NCBI GenBank assembly: GCA_900540365.1
Contig: UQFN01000003.1
Location: 1 to 64,000 of the forward strand
DNA: 64,000 nt
Direction of reading: 5' to 3'
DNA from: an uncultured Mollicutes bacterium
Lineage (GTDB): Bacteria > Bacillota_I > Bacilli_A > RFN20 > CAG-826
Below are positions 35,503-45,600 of the stretch, piece after piece. Under the pieces are notes generated by a model. It saw only the letters and a list, made by a program, of their open reading frames with translations. It was not told the origin of the DNA and did not search any database. Position numbers and translations under genes: made by a program. Within the stretch, counting starts at the first letter, position 1. Every line of letters starts with the position of its first letter.

Positions 35503-37500
35503 ATGGCAATATTTCTTTGCTTATTATCACTAATTCTTGGAATTTTACTTTTAAATGTAGAATTTATTTTTCTTAATATAATTATCTTTTCTTTAATTGT
35601 TTATATTAATTTAAAGTATTTTAAGAAAAACCTAAAAATTATATTATTTCAAATCTTCTTTTTAATAATAGGTTTAGTATTTATAAATATTAACATTGTT
35701 GATATAAATACAAGTAACATATGGGGTATTGTTGTTAAAAAAAGTGACAATTACTTAATTATAAGAACATTTTTTACTAAATATTATGTTACAAATAATG
35801 AAGAATTAAATTTATTTGATATTGTTAATGTTTCTGGCAGTAGAAGTGAATTAAATTTTATTCATTATGAATCATCTTTTGATTTTAATAAATTTCTAAA
35901 GCTAAGTGGAACCTCTTATTATTTAAAGATTAACAAAATTAATACCTTATTGAAATTTCCATTAGATTTTGAAGGCTATAAAGAAGATATATTAGTAAGA
36001 ATAAATGATGTTCAACTAAAAAATTATGTGAATTTAATATTATTTAATGAAGAAATAGATGATAAAGCTACGAATTTATTAATAAATATATTATCAATAA
36101 GTGGAGTTTACTTGAATTTTGCATTATATGGCCTAAGTAAGTCATTTGCTTATATATGTAATAAAAAAGAAAGTAGGCTCTTATCTTTGATTTTATTATC
36201 ACCTTATATATTATTTAATATTTATAGATTTAGTGTGTTTAAAACAGCAGTTTTGTTTATTTTTAATTTAATCTTTTTAAATAAGCATTACGATAATTTA
36301 AAGAAGATTTCACTTTTATATTTGTGCTTTTTGCTTCTTGATATAAGACTAATTTATTCTGCATCCTTTTATATTTCTTTAATATTTTCTTTTATTTTTA
36401 TGTTTTCAAAATTATATATTTCTAGTGCACATAAATTTGTTAAACTATTAAAAACAAAAATTATTTTCTTTATCTTTTTTATACCATTTTATCTAGAATT
36501 TAATGGATATATTAATTTTATAAATTTAATATTTAACTTGAGTTTTGCAGGTTTTTTTAAAATTTTCTTTACTTTTTCATTATTAAGTTTTTATGGAATT
36601 CATCTAAAATTTTTAGAAAAACCAATGGTAGATATTTTAAATTTTTTTAATTTAATTGAAATAAAAGAATTAAATATAAATATTCCTAAATTTGATATTA
36701 ACATATATATTATTTATTTTTTGTTGATGATTTTATTAATGTATTTTTTAGAAATAAACTATAAAAGGAATACCAAAATAATCTTGATATTGACAACTGT
36801 ATTTTCTTTATTTTATATAATTCCAATTAAAGAATATTTTACTTTTGAAGTATCGTTTTTAAATGTTGGTCAAGGTGACTCAACCTATATTCATTATAAA
36901 GATAAAAACTTTTTAATAGATACTGGAGGTTTATTAAATTATGATTTAGCTGAGAATTCCCTAATACCATTTTTAAGAAGAAAACGTGTATACAAATTGG
37001 ACGCTGTATTTATAACTCATTATGATTATGATCATTATGGAAGTTTAGAAAGCTTAAATAAAAAGTTTAACATTCTAACTATATATGATTACAACAGTTC
37101 GTTTCCAGTTTATAGTAGTAATTTAAAATTTATAAATTTGAATACTTTAAAAAATGCAACTGATGAGAATGACAAAAGTTTAGTAATTTATCTAGATGTT
37201 AATAATATCTCTTTTTTGTTTATGGGAGATGCAACTACTAAGGTTGAAAGAAATATTTTAAATAACTATCAAAATCTTAAATGTGATTATATAAAACTTG
37301 GTCATCATGGTAGTGACACTTCCTCATCATATGAATTTTTAAAAGAAGTTTCTCCAAAAGAAGCTATTGTATCATGTGGAATAAATAATAAATTTAATCA
37401 TCCTAGCAAAAAAACATTGCAAAATTTAACGAAATTAAATATTAAATGTCGTCGTACAGATCTTGAAGGGACAATTACTTATAAATTTAGAGCATTTTAG
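35503..37500 (+). CDS. comEC: Competence DNA channel ComEC
   Basis: This polytopic membrane protein of about 665 residues starts at ATG 35503, one base after the comEA stop. It has an N-terminal DUF4131-like region, a central Competence domain with many membrane helices, and a C-terminal metallo-beta-lactamase-like domain (FLNVGQGDSTYI, THYDYDHYG, LGHHGSDTSS). It forms the pore for single-stranded DNA entry, and the lactamase-like domain may degrade the other strand. Its metal-binding histidines are kept, so the domain may be active. Confidence 0.92.
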   Translation: MAIFLCLLSLILGILLLNVEFIFLNIIIFSLIVYINLKYFKKNLKIILFQIFFLIIGLVFININIVDINTSNIWGIVVKKSDNYLIIRTFFTKYYVTNNEELNLFDIVNVSGSRSELNFIHYESSFDFNKFLKLSGTSYYLKINKINTLLKFPLDFEGYKEDILVRINDVQLKNYVNLILFNEEIDDKATNLLINILSISGVYLNFALYGLSKSFAYICNKKESRLLSLILLSPYILFNIYRFSVFKTAVLFIFNLIFLNKHYDNLKKISLLYLCFLLLDIRLIYSASFYISLIFSFIFMFSKLYISSAHKFVKLLKTKIIFFIFFIPFYLEFNGYINFINLIFNLSFAGFFKIFFTFSLLSFYGIHLKFLEKPMVDILNFFNLIEIKELNINIPKFDINIYIIYFLLMILLMYFLEINYKRNTKIILILTTVFSLFYIIPIKEYFTFEVSFLNVGQGDSTYIHYKDKNFLIDTGGLLNYDLAENSLIPFLRRKRVYKLDAVFITHYDYDHYGSLESLNKKFNILTIYDYNSSFPVYSSNLKFINLNTLKNATDENDKSLVIYLDVNNISFLFMGDATTKVERNILNNYQNLKCDYIKLGHHGSDTSSSYEFLKEVSPKEAIVSCGINNKFNHPSKKTLQNLTKLNIKCRRTDLEGTITYKFRAF

Positions 37501-37502
37501 TA

Positions 37503-37508
37503 TATAAT
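37503..37508 (+). promoter_or_regulatory. -10 box of holA (leaderless candidate)
   Basis: TATAAT ends six bases before the holA ATG, and no Shine-Dalgarno site is present. No good -35 box was found. Confidence 0.45.
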
Positions 37509-37514
37509 AATTGC

Positions 37515-38498
37515 ATGACTTATTTATTTTTTAGTAATGATTCTGAAAGATTAAATATTTATTTAGATTCTTTTATTAATAAATTTTTTAAAGATGAAGA
37601 GAAAAATGTTGTCTCATTTAACGCTAATGAAACAAGTGTTAATGAAATAATTAACGAATGTTATCAATTATCTTTAGCTTATAACAAAAAAATAGTTGTT
37701 TTAAAAGATACAATTTTTTTAAAAAAAGAAACTAAATATGCAAAAATTAAGAAAAATAAAATATTAAAAAATAATAATTATGAACTTTTAAAAAAATATA
37801 TTATTCAAGATAATTCAGAAGATGTAATTTTAATTTTAACTTATGATGGCGATGATATTGATAAAGAAAATATCATCTATCAAGCTATTGATTCTAAAAA
37901 TAAGAAATTTTTGACTAATTTAACTGAAGCAGATTGGCCACTTTATGTTAAAAAATATTTTGAGAAAAGAGAATTTAGCATTGATGAAGAAGCAATAAAT
38001 GAAATTGTTTTAAGATCAAACGGAAGTTTAAGACATTTTATAAATGAAGCTGAAAAATTAGAACTTTATTGTAATAAAAAAATCACATTATGTGATGTAA
38101 AAGAAATTTTTATCAAGCCTAATGAAGATGACATTTTTGCCTTAACTAAAGCGTTATTAAAAAATGATAAAGATAAAGCTTTGCAAATTTATCGAGATTT
38201 AAGGACTACACAAAATATTGAACCAATTACTCTTATTAGTATTATGAGCAATTCTTTAATATTAATTAATCAAATTAAATTTCTAATGAAACAAGGGAAT
38301 AATGTTGATGAAATTGCAAATTTACTTAAAGTTAAAAAAGGAAAAATTTATTATACCTTACAAGATAGTAAAAAAATAAATGAAGATAGTATAAAAAAAG
38401 CTTTAAATGATTTAGCATTACTTGATAAGAAGATTAAGCATAATGAAGTAGATAGATTTTATGCTTTTGAAATATTTTTACTTAATTTCAATGCATAA
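37515..38498 (+). CDS. holA: DNA polymerase III delta subunit
   Basis: This 327-residue clamp-loader subunit opens the sliding clamp at replication forks. The AAA+-like fold is recognisable from LFFSNDSERLNIYLDSFI, the central VILILTYDGDDID, GSLRHFINEAEKLELY and IFALTKALLKNDKDKALQIY. The position after comEC and before rpsT is the Bacillus yqeN order. Initiation is likely leaderless, from a TATAAT ending six bases before the ATG. Confidence 0.9.
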   Translation: MTYLFFSNDSERLNIYLDSFINKFFKDEEKNVVSFNANETSVNEIINECYQLSLAYNKKIVVLKDTIFLKKETKYAKIKKNKILKNNNYELLKKYIIQDNSEDVILILTYDGDDIDKENIIYQAIDSKNKKFLTNLTEADWPLYVKKYFEKREFSIDEEAINEIVLRSNGSLRHFINEAEKLELYCNKKITLCDVKEIFIKPNEDDIFALTKALLKNDKDKALQIYRDLRTTQNIEPITLISIMSNSLILINQIKFLMKQGNNVDEIANLLKVKKGKIYYTLQDSKKINEDSIKKALNDLALLDKKIKHNEVDRFYAFEIFLLNFNA

Positions 38499-38499
38499 A

Positions 38500-38527
38500 A
38501 AAACTGCTTCAAAAGCAGTTTTATTTT
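38500..38527. terminator. Bidirectional terminator between holA and rpsT
   Basis: AAAACTGCTT and AAGCAGTTTT pair around CAA. A T-rich tail follows on the plus strand and seven T on the minus strand, so it can serve both converging genes. Confidence 0.88.
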
Positions 38528-38545
38528 TCATTATTTTTTAACTTA

Positions 38546-38809
38546 TTAAGCTAATTTATTGACTAAATTTTGTAAATTAGATTTTTGACGAGCAGCAGTG
38601 GATTTATGTTCAATACCTTTTACGACAGCTCTATCGATAATACTATTAGCAACTCTTAAAAGTTTAAGTGCTTTTTCTTTATCATTTGCTTCGCAAGCTA
38701 ATCTAACTTGTTTAATAGCTGTTCTTAATTTTGATTTGTATGAGACATTTCTAATTCTAGCTTTTTCGTTTGTTTTGTTTCTCTTAATTTGTGATTTAAT
38801 ATTTGCCAT
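38546..38809 (-). CDS. rpsT: Ribosomal protein S20
   Basis: This 87-residue basic helical protein begins MANIKSQIKRNKTNEKARIRN and ends QKSNLQNLVNKLA, the S20 pattern. It binds 16S rRNA in the small subunit. AGAGGTG precedes the ATG, and a full promoter (TTGCAA, 17 bases, TATAAT) lies upstream on the minus strand. Its orientation opposite to holA is the usual one in Firmicutes. Confidence 0.96.
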   Translation of the reverse strand: MANIKSQIKRNKTNEKARIRNVSYKSKLRTAIKQVRLACEANDKEKALKLLRVANSIIDRAVVKGIEHKSTAARQKSNLQNLVNKLA

Positions 38810-38836
38810 AGTCTACACCTCTTTCGATACTCATTG

Positions 38837-38865
38837 ATTATATATAAAAAGTTCTTTCATTGCAA
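38837..38865 (-). promoter_or_regulatory. rpsT promoter
   Basis: On the minus strand TTGCAA (38865-38860) and TATAAT (38842-38837) are 17 bases apart. Confidence 0.8.
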
Positions 38866-38955
38866 ATAAATTAGAAAAAAATATCATTTTTATTTAAATA
38901 AATTAATTTATTTGTAATAAAACACAAAAAAGTCGAATAATTTCCTAATAAATAA

Positions 38956-38961
38956 TATAAT
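38956..38961 (+). promoter_or_regulatory. -10 box of fmt (leaderless candidate)
   Basis: TATAAT ends seven bases before the fmt ATG. Only AGG lies between, too close to the ATG to act as a Shine-Dalgarno site. The -35 is poor. Confidence 0.45.
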
Positions 38962-38968
38962 ATTTAGG

Positions 38969-39922
38969 ATGAAAAAAATAGAAAAACACAATTTGAAAAT
39001 TTTATATTTAGGAACTCCGGAAATAAGTAGTATTGTCTTAAGTAAACTTATTGAAAACAATTTTAATATTGTAGGAGTTATTGCCCAACCTGATAAAGAA
39101 AAGGATCGTAAAGGTAATATTATTCCAGTTGCAACTAAACAAATTGCTTTGGTCCATAATATACCCGTATATCAATTTGATAAAATTAGAAATCATTATG
39201 AAGAAGTCAAACAACTTAAGTTTGATATTATTTTAACGATGGCTTATGGGCAAATTATTTCTGAAGACATTTTAAGATTACCTCGATTAGGTGCATATAA
39301 TTTACATGGATCATTATTACCTAAATATCGTGGAGCGGCTCCAATTCAATTTGCTTTACTTAATGGTGATAAAGAAACAGGTGTAACTTTAATGGAAATG
39401 GTTAAAGAAATGGATGCTGGTAAAATGTTTTACAAGGTAAAAGTTCCTATTTTAGATGAAGATAACTTCACAACTCTTTCTAAAAAAATTGCATATGCCT
39501 GTTTTGAAGCTTTTGATCAAGGAATTGAAGATGTCATTAACGGCCTTAATAAGGGTATTGAGCAAAATATTGAAGAAGTTTCCTTTACAGCTAAAATTTC
39601 AAATGATGTTGAAATGATAGATTTTAATCAATCTTCAGAGAAAATTTGTAATATAATTCGTGCGATTTCGATGAATATCGGTGGTTATTTTATTTATAAT
39701 GATGAAAAATTTAAAGTTTTCTCGGCATTGCCTGTTATTTTGGATGGTAAAACAACACCTGGAAAGATTTCTAAATATGATAAAAATGGATTTTTTGTTG
39801 AAACAAAAAATGGTTATATTGATATAAAAATTTTGCAAAAACCCGGAAAGAAAATTTCTAATTTTAAAGATTTTTACAATGGTAATCAAAAATTGTTCAC
39901 AGTTGGACAAATTATTAAATGA
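38969..39922 (+). CDS. fmt: Methionyl-tRNA formyltransferase
   Basis: This 317-residue protein formylates initiator Met-tRNA with 10-formyl-tetrahydrofolate. The N-terminal domain has ILYLGTPEIS, the catalytic signature NLHGSLLPKYRGAAPIQ and LMEMVKEMDAGKM. The smaller C-terminal domain begins near residue 210. It stops on TGA, which overlaps the next start (ATGA). In Bacillus the gene lies beside def and priA; here it is paired with a helicase. fMet initiation fits with the many leaderless starts seen nearby. Confidence 0.95.
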   Translation: MKKIEKHNLKILYLGTPEISSIVLSKLIENNFNIVGVIAQPDKEKDRKGNIIPVATKQIALVHNIPVYQFDKIRNHYEEVKQLKFDIILTMAYGQIISEDILRLPRLGAYNLHGSLLPKYRGAAPIQFALLNGDKETGVTLMEMVKEMDAGKMFYKVKVPILDEDNFTTLSKKIAYACFEAFDQGIEDVINGLNKGIEQNIEEVSFTAKISNDVEMIDFNQSSEKICNIIRAISMNIGGYFIYNDEKFKVFSALPVILDGKTTPGKISKYDKNGFFVETKNGYIDIKILQKPGKKISNFKDFYNGNQKLFTVGQIIK

Positions 39923-42285
39923 AAAAAATAATAGATTTAAGTGTACATCAATTAGTTGACTTATCTTTAAGAAGCGGAAGTATTGATGAAAGAGTATTTA
40001 ATCAAGGAACTTTATCTGAAGGAACTTTAATTCATCAGTATTATCAAAAACAACAAAAATCAAATTATTATCCAGAAGTTAGTTTATCTAGAATTTTTGA
40101 ATATAGAAATTTAACTATTAATTTACATGGAAGATGTGATGGCTTAATTAAAAACGCAGATGGAAGTTTTTCTATCGATGAAATTAAAACAACTAATGCT
40201 GATTTAGAATTATTTTATGAGCAAAATAAAAATTGGCATTTAGGACAAGCAATTTGTTATGCATATATTTATTGCTTAAATAATAACCTTAATAATATCA
40301 GCATCTTTTTAACTTATATTTCACAAAAAAATAAAAAAACAAGTGTTAAGAAATTCTCGTTTACAATAAGTGAATTACAACAAGAAGTTGAACATTACCT
40401 TGATATTTACATTGATTTTTTATCAATTATTGAAAATCTAAACAAAGAAAAAATTATTTCTTTACGCAATTTTGAATTTCCATATAGCTTGATGCATAAA
40501 GGACAATTCGAATTAATTAGTTTTTGTAAAGATATAATCACTAATCGTCAAATAGGTTTTGTTGAAGCAGCTACAGGTCTTGGGAAAACAGTATCAACAA
40601 TATTTTCAACTTTTGATTCTTTAATAAATAAACAAAACGATAAAATTTTTTATTTAACTGCCAAAAATAGTGGATTTTTTCAAGCTAATGAGACTTTTAG
40701 ACTCTTTGTAAATAAGGGAGCAAAAATTAAAGTAGTTAACATTTTAGGCAAAGAAAAAATGTGTTTATGTGAAAAAAGAAAATGTAATCCCGATAACTGT
40801 ATTTTTGCAAAAGATTATTATGATAAATTACTTAATGTTTTAAAAAAATGTTTGCATGAAGAAAATGTTTTTGATGAAGAATATTTAAAAAAAGTTGCTT
40901 GGGAAAATACAATTTGTCCATTTGAGTTATCACTAGATTTAAGCTTATTCTCAGACTTTATTGTTTGTGATTATAATTATTGTTTTCATCCGATTTCGTA
41001 TTTAAAAAGATTTTTTGAAGCTCCTGATAAGCAATATAATATGTTCTTTTTAGTTGATGAAGCTCATAACTTAGTTAGTCGAAGCAAAGATATGTATAGT
41101 TCAACATTAACCTTATCAAGTCTTTTATCATTTAAAAAAGGATTCAAAAAGGAAAAGTCAGTATCAGTAAAAAAAGCAATCAAAGTAATTGAAGAATATT
41201 TTGAGGAGTTTATAAATTTTGATTTTACACAAGAAGATGGAAGTTTAGCTCAGGATATTTTAGTTAATAATCTTGATGAAGGATTTGTTAATGCCTTAAA
41301 AAATTTTGATGAGAAATTTAAAAAATTTTCTAATGATAACACTAACTTTTATAGTGAAGATTGCGAAGAATTTTCACGTGAAGTATTTAAATTTTTAAAA
41401 ATTAATGATTTAAGAAATAAGAGTTTCTATATATATGTACATAAATCAACTGAAACAGACTTGTACATCAAATTATTATGTATTGATGCTTCATTTTTTA
41501 TAAAAAATATTTTAAATAGAACAAATGGAGCAATCTTTTTTAGTGGTACTTTAACTCCATTAGAATATTATGAAAAAGTTATTATTGGTTCTAATGAATC
41601 TAAAAAAATATTATTAAGAAGTCCCTTTGATCCGAATAATTTTAATTTATTAATTAATACAAATACATCCATTTTGTATTCAAAAAGAAAAGAAACTATT
41701 AACGTAGTAATTGATTACATTAATAATTTTATAGATGCAAAAATTGGTAATTATCTAGTATTTGCGCCTTCATTTGAATATTTAAGGATGTTAAAAGAAT
41801 CTATGCCAAAAAATAAAGATAAAAAGCTAATTTTTCAAAATCGCTTAATGAGTCAAAAAGAAAAAGATAGTTTTATTAAAAATTTTAAAAATAATCCTAA
41901 GAAAACTGCTGTTGGATTTGCTGTAATGGGTGGTAGCTTTAGTGAAGGTATAGATTTAGCAAATGATAAATTAATTGGTGTAATTATTATTGGAATAGGC
42001 TTACCTAGTTTTAATTTTGAAAATAATTTAATGAAAGAATATTACGACAATCTTTCTCAAAATGGTAATGAATTTGCTTACATTAATCCTGGAATGAATC
42101 ATGTAATGCAAGCAGTAGGAAGACTAATTAGAAGTGAAAGTGATAAAGGAAGTGCTTTATTAATTGATACTAGATATTTAAACGCTAATTATCGAAATCT
42201 ATTTAAGGATGAACGGAATAATTACAAAAGAATTTATTCTTTTGAAGAATTGCGAAATATTTTGAACAATTTTTACAAAAATTGA
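39919..42285 (+). CDS. DinG/XPD-type helicase with N-terminal RecB-like nuclease domain
   Basis: This 788-residue protein has an N-terminal PD-(D/E)XK nuclease fold (GRCDGL, IDEIKT, then HLGQAICYAY, the QxxxY element of RecB-type nucleases). A superfamily 2 Rad3/DinG helicase follows, with AATGLGKT (Walker A), several cysteines after EKMCLCEKRKC that may bind an Fe-S cluster, VDEAHN (Walker B) and QAVGRLIRSESD (motif VI). Such proteins unwind DNA or R-loops in repair. It overlaps fmt by four bases and is translationally coupled. Confidence 0.85.
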   Translation: MKKIIDLSVHQLVDLSLRSGSIDERVFNQGTLSEGTLIHQYYQKQQKSNYYPEVSLSRIFEYRNLTINLHGRCDGLIKNADGSFSIDEIKTTNADLELFYEQNKNWHLGQAICYAYIYCLNNNLNNISIFLTYISQKNKKTSVKKFSFTISELQQEVEHYLDIYIDFLSIIENLNKEKIISLRNFEFPYSLMHKGQFELISFCKDIITNRQIGFVEAATGLGKTVSTIFSTFDSLINKQNDKIFYLTAKNSGFFQANETFRLFVNKGAKIKVVNILGKEKMCLCEKRKCNPDNCIFAKDYYDKLLNVLKKCLHEENVFDEEYLKKVAWENTICPFELSLDLSLFSDFIVCDYNYCFHPISYLKRFFEAPDKQYNMFFLVDEAHNLVSRSKDMYSSTLTLSSLLSFKKGFKKEKSVSVKKAIKVIEEYFEEFINFDFTQEDGSLAQDILVNNLDEGFVNALKNFDEKFKKFSNDNTNFYSEDCEEFSREVFKFLKINDLRNKSFYIYVHKSTETDLYIKLLCIDASFFIKNILNRTNGAIFFSGTLTPLEYYEKVIIGSNESKKILLRSPFDPNNFNLLINTNTSILYSKRKETINVVIDYINNFIDAKIGNYLVFAPSFEYLRMLKESMPKNKDKKLIFQNRLMSQKEKDSFIKNFKNNPKKTAVGFAVMGGSFSEGIDLANDKLIGVIIIGIGLPSFNFENNLMKEYYDNLSQNGNEFAYINPGMNHVMQAVGRLIRSESDKGSALLIDTRYLNANYRNLFKDERNNYKRIYSFEELRNILNNFYKN

Positions 42286-42291
42286 TATAAT
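42262..42291 (+). promoter_or_regulatory. lepA promoter (leaderless candidate)
   Basis: TTGAAC (42262-42267) and TATAAT (42286-42291) are 18 bases apart. The ATG at 42300 is eight bases after the -10 box and has no Shine-Dalgarno site. Confidence 0.6.
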
Positions 42292-42299
42292 CAATAACT

Positions 42300-44114
42300 A
42301 TGAAATACAATAAATCACGTATTAGGAATTTTAGTATTATTGCTCATATCGATCATGGTAAATCTACTTTGGCTGATCGTATTTTAGAACTTACCAATAC
42401 TATTACTAAACGTGAGATGAAAGACCAAATTCTTGATTCGATGGACTTAGAAAGAGAAAGAGGTATTACAATTAAATTAAACGCAGTAACTATCGAATAT
42501 TTGGCTGATGATGGACAAGAATATATTTTTAATCTAATTGATACTCCAGGGCATGTAGATTTTACTTATGAAGTTTCGCGTTCTTTAGCTGCATGTGAAG
42601 GAGCTTTACTTATTGTCGATGCTACTCAAGGAGTTGAGGCACAAACCTTGGCTAATATGTATTTAGCAATAGATAATGATTTAGAAATTATCCCTGTTAT
42701 TAATAAAATTGATTTGCAAAGTGCAATGATTGATGTTTGCAAAAAAGAAATTAAGGATCGATTAGGTCTTGATGGTGATAATGCTATATTAGCTAGTGCT
42801 AAAACCGGAGAAAATGTTAAAGAAATTTTGGAAAGAATTGTAAAAGATATCCCTGCCCCATCAGGAAACAATGAAAATCCTTTAAAAGCTCTTATTTTTG
42901 ATAGCTATTATGATTCGTATCGTGGAGTAGTTGTTTTAATTCGAATTAAAGATGGTTCTGTAAAAGTTGGAGACCAAATTAAACTAATGCGTTCAAATAA
43001 AATTTATACAGTTACTGAATTAGGAATTCGTACTCCAAGCGAAATAAAAAGTGATGCTTTATATTGTGGAGAAGTTGGTTACTTATGTGCACAAATTAAG
43101 GATATTAAAGATGTCCGTGTTGGTGAAACTATAACTTTAGTTAATAATGAAGCTAGTGAAGCTTTACCAGGATATCGCAATATTAATCCAATGGTATTTT
43201 GTGGAATATATCCAACTGATAGCCGTAAATATCAAGATTTAAAAGATGCTTTAGAAAAATTAAGTCTTAATGATAGTAGTTTAAAATTTGAACCTGAAAC
43301 CTCTCAAGCATTAGGATTTGGCTTTAGATGCGGATTTTTAGGTCTTTTACATATGGATGTTATTCAAGAACGATTAGAAAGAGAATATAATTTAGATCTC
43401 ATTTTAACTGCACCAAGCGTTATATATAAAATTGTAATGACAAATGGAGAAGTAATTAATTTAGATAATCCTAGCAAAATGCCTGATTTAACTTTAATTA
43501 AATCAATTGAAGAACCTTATGTAAAAGCAAGTATTATGACGCCAAAAGATTATGTCGGTCCAATTATGCAACTTTGCCAAGATAAACGTGGTATTTATAT
43601 TGATTTAGAATATTTTGATGATACAAGAATGATTTTGCATTATGAAATACCATTAAGCGAAATTATTTATAACTTCTTTGATAAATTAAAAAGCTATAGC
43701 AAAGGATATGCTTCACTTGATTATGAATTAAGTGATTATAAAGCGAGCAATCTAGCAAAAATGGATGTTTTATTAAATGGGGAAGTAGTTGATGCATTAA
43801 GCTCAATTGTTTATAAACCATTTGCTTATCATCGCGGAATTAGGCTTGTTAGTAAGTTAAAAGAAGTCATTCCTCGCCAACAATTTGAGGTTCCAATTCA
43901 AGCAGCAATTAATGGAAAAATAATTGCTAGAGCAGATGTTAAAGCAGTTAGAAAAGATGTTTTAGCTAAATGCTATGGTGGAGATATTACAAGAAAACGT
44001 AAATTACTCGAGAAGCAAAAAGAGGGAAAGAAACGTATGAAATCAATCGGAAGTGTTGATGTTCCGCAAGAAGCTTTTATGAGTATTTTATCTTTAGATG
44101 ATGAGGAAAATTAA
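42300..44114 (+). CDS. lepA: Translation elongation factor 4 (LepA)
   Basis: This 604-residue GTPase carries [15 protein letters not shown] (G1), DTPGHVDF (G3) and NKIDL (G4). The LepA-specific C-terminal half has [20 protein letters not shown] and [19 protein letters not shown]. It acts on ribosomes under stress. Its place upstream of hemW and hrcA matches Bacillus. There is no Shine-Dalgarno site and the -10 box lies right before the ATG. Confidence 0.96.
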   Translation: MKYNKSRIRNFSIIAHIDHGKSTLADRILELTNTITKREMKDQILDSMDLERERGITIKLNAVTIEYLADDGQEYIFNLIDTPGHVDFTYEVSRSLAACEGALLIVDATQGVEAQTLANMYLAIDNDLEIIPVINKIDLQSAMIDVCKKEIKDRLGLDGDNAILASAKTGENVKEILERIVKDIPAPSGNNENPLKALIFDSYYDSYRGVVVLIRIKDGSVKVGDQIKLMRSNKIYTVTELGIRTPSEIKSDALYCGEVGYLCAQIKDIKDVRVGETITLVNNEASEALPGYRNINPMVFCGIYPTDSRKYQDLKDALEKLSLNDSSLKFEPETSQALGFGFRCGFLGLLHMDVIQERLEREYNLDLILTAPSVIYKIVMTNGEVINLDNPSKMPDLTLIKSIEEPYVKASIMTPKDYVGPIMQLCQDKRGIYIDLEYFDDTRMILHYEIPLSEIIYNFFDKLKSYSKGYASLDYELSDYKASNLAKMDVLLNGEVVDALSSIVYKPFAYHRGIRLVSKLKEVIPRQQFEVPIQAAINGKIIARADVKAVRKDVLAKCYGGDITRKRKLLEKQKEGKKRMKSIGSVDVPQEAFMSILSLDDEEN

Positions 44115-44150
44115 GTAGTAATTTTTTAGTAATTTTTTAGTAGATTGATG

Positions 44151-44179
44151 TTGTCACAAAATCATTTTATTAATATAAT
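44151..44179 (+). promoter_or_regulatory. Promoter of the Fic-like gene
   Basis: TTGTCA (44151-44156) and TATAAT (44174-44179) have a 17-base spacer. A short direct repeat of AGTAATTTTTT lies just upstream. Confidence 0.75.
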
Positions 44180-44197
44180 TAATAAGAGAGGTTATAT

Positions 44198-45586
44198 ATG
44201 GGTGCTAATGATTTAGGAGTTCGCTTTAGTAATAACATCTATGCAACTCAGCAAGATGTAAAAAAAGCGATGAAAATACAATTAATAGATAATATTTGGA
44301 ATCAAATTCTTGAATATAGAAGTAATTTCCAAATTATTTTAAGCTTAAAACACATTACAGGGGTTAATTATAGTATTTGTTTAACGCCTACTATCAGTGA
44401 ACGTATAAATAAAGTTGAACGCAAATTAGTTCGTGCAATGCTTAATTATTCAAAATTAGGGAAAAATGGAAAAAGAGCTTTTAAAGAAAACTCTTTACAC
44501 ATTATATTAAAGTCTATTGCAAGAAAATATAAATTAGAAATCAATGAATCTGATTTATCAAATATTATTAATGGCAATGAAAATTTACTTTCACCTGATT
44601 TATATATTTTAAGTAGATACTATGATGCTTTAATGAAAGTCGTTGATAATTATCAATACGATATTAATGATGACTTTTTAGGATTAATTTATAGCGCATT
44701 ACTTGGAACTAATGATTTAACCGAATTTTATCGAACAACAGAAGTTAATTCTGGATTAAGTAAAGTAGTTATCAATCGTTTATATTTAGGAGTTCCTGTT
44801 GACAATATTGAAACATCAATGAATTCTTTGATTACTTTCTTAAAAACTAGCAATGCTTCTTTATTTGTTAAAGCTGTTAGCGCTCTTTATTATGTATACT
44901 ATATAAAACCATTTGAGACTTTTAGCGAAGAAATAAGTGTTTTATTATTTAAAAATATCTTAGCTCATAATGATTTAGAAGAAGTTAGTGTCTTTTTAAA
45001 TGTTGAAGAGTTATTACTTAATAAAGAAGAACTTGAAGCAATTATCTTAGAAAGTCAAAGAACTTTAGATTTAACTTATGTCATTGATTATGTTTTAAGA
45101 AAATTTGAATCTGGTATGGATGAATATTTAGATCGAATTGTAAAATCAATGCGTGATGAGATAAAAGAAGAAACATATAGTGTTGACAATAAAGAAAATA
45201 AAATAGAAAATGAAACGATTGAAAAGCCTGTAGTTGAAGAAATTAGTAAACAAGCTGTTGAAGAACCAAAGCAAACAACTAGCGTTCTAAATTACAATAA
45301 AACTATTGCCTTTTCAAATATTCCAGAAGGATTAAGTGAAGAAGAAGCATCTAAACTGGAGACACGTCTTCTTGAAATTTATCCTGATTTATCGCGTTCG
45401 CAAGCTTATTTTTATGCAAGACATTGTACTCTTGGATCAAAATATACTATTGCCCAATTTAAAAAGGAAGTTGGTTGTGCTTATGAAACAGCTAGAACAA
45501 GCATGGATTTCCTTGTTTACCTTGGATTTTATCGAAAAGAACCATTAAAAAATAAATTTGTTTATATACCAGTTAAGAAAAATTAA
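44198..45586 (+). CDS. Degenerate Fic-like protein with C-terminal winged-helix-like domain
   Basis: In this 462-residue protein residues 150-260 follow the Fic fold pattern: a FYRTTEVNSG strand, VPVDNIETSMNSLITFLK, then a helix before YYIKPFETFSEEISVLLF. That last part stands where active Fic enzymes have HPFxDGNGR. The catalytic His and the glycine-rich loop are missing, so AMP transfer is unlikely. A charged linker (about 315-365) joins a C-terminal domain, LSRSQAYFYARHCTLGSKY to VYIPVKK, that looks like a winged helix. GAGAGG precedes the ATG. A regulatory role is possible. The Fic call is by pattern only. Confidence 0.55.
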   Translation: MGANDLGVRFSNNIYATQQDVKKAMKIQLIDNIWNQILEYRSNFQIILSLKHITGVNYSICLTPTISERINKVERKLVRAMLNYSKLGKNGKRAFKENSLHIILKSIARKYKLEINESDLSNIINGNENLLSPDLYILSRYYDALMKVVDNYQYDINDDFLGLIYSALLGTNDLTEFYRTTEVNSGLSKVVINRLYLGVPVDNIETSMNSLITFLKTSNASLFVKAVSALYYVYYIKPFETFSEEISVLLFKNILAHNDLEEVSVFLNVEELLLNKEELEAIILESQRTLDLTYVIDYVLRKFESGMDEYLDRIVKSMRDEIKEETYSVDNKENKIENETIEKPVVEEISKQAVEEPKQTTSVLNYNKTIAFSNIPEGLSEEEASKLETRLLEIYPDLSRSQAYFYARHCTLGSKYTIAQFKKEVGCAYETARTSMDFLVYLGFYRKEPLKNKFVYIPVKKN

Positions 45587-45600
45587 AGATAGGAGAAATT

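Noticed and set aside
39619..39935. Possible use of TGA as tryptophan codon (Mollicute code)
   Set aside because: TGA ends fmt exactly at the ATGA overlap with the next gene, and Trp residues are encoded by TGG throughout.
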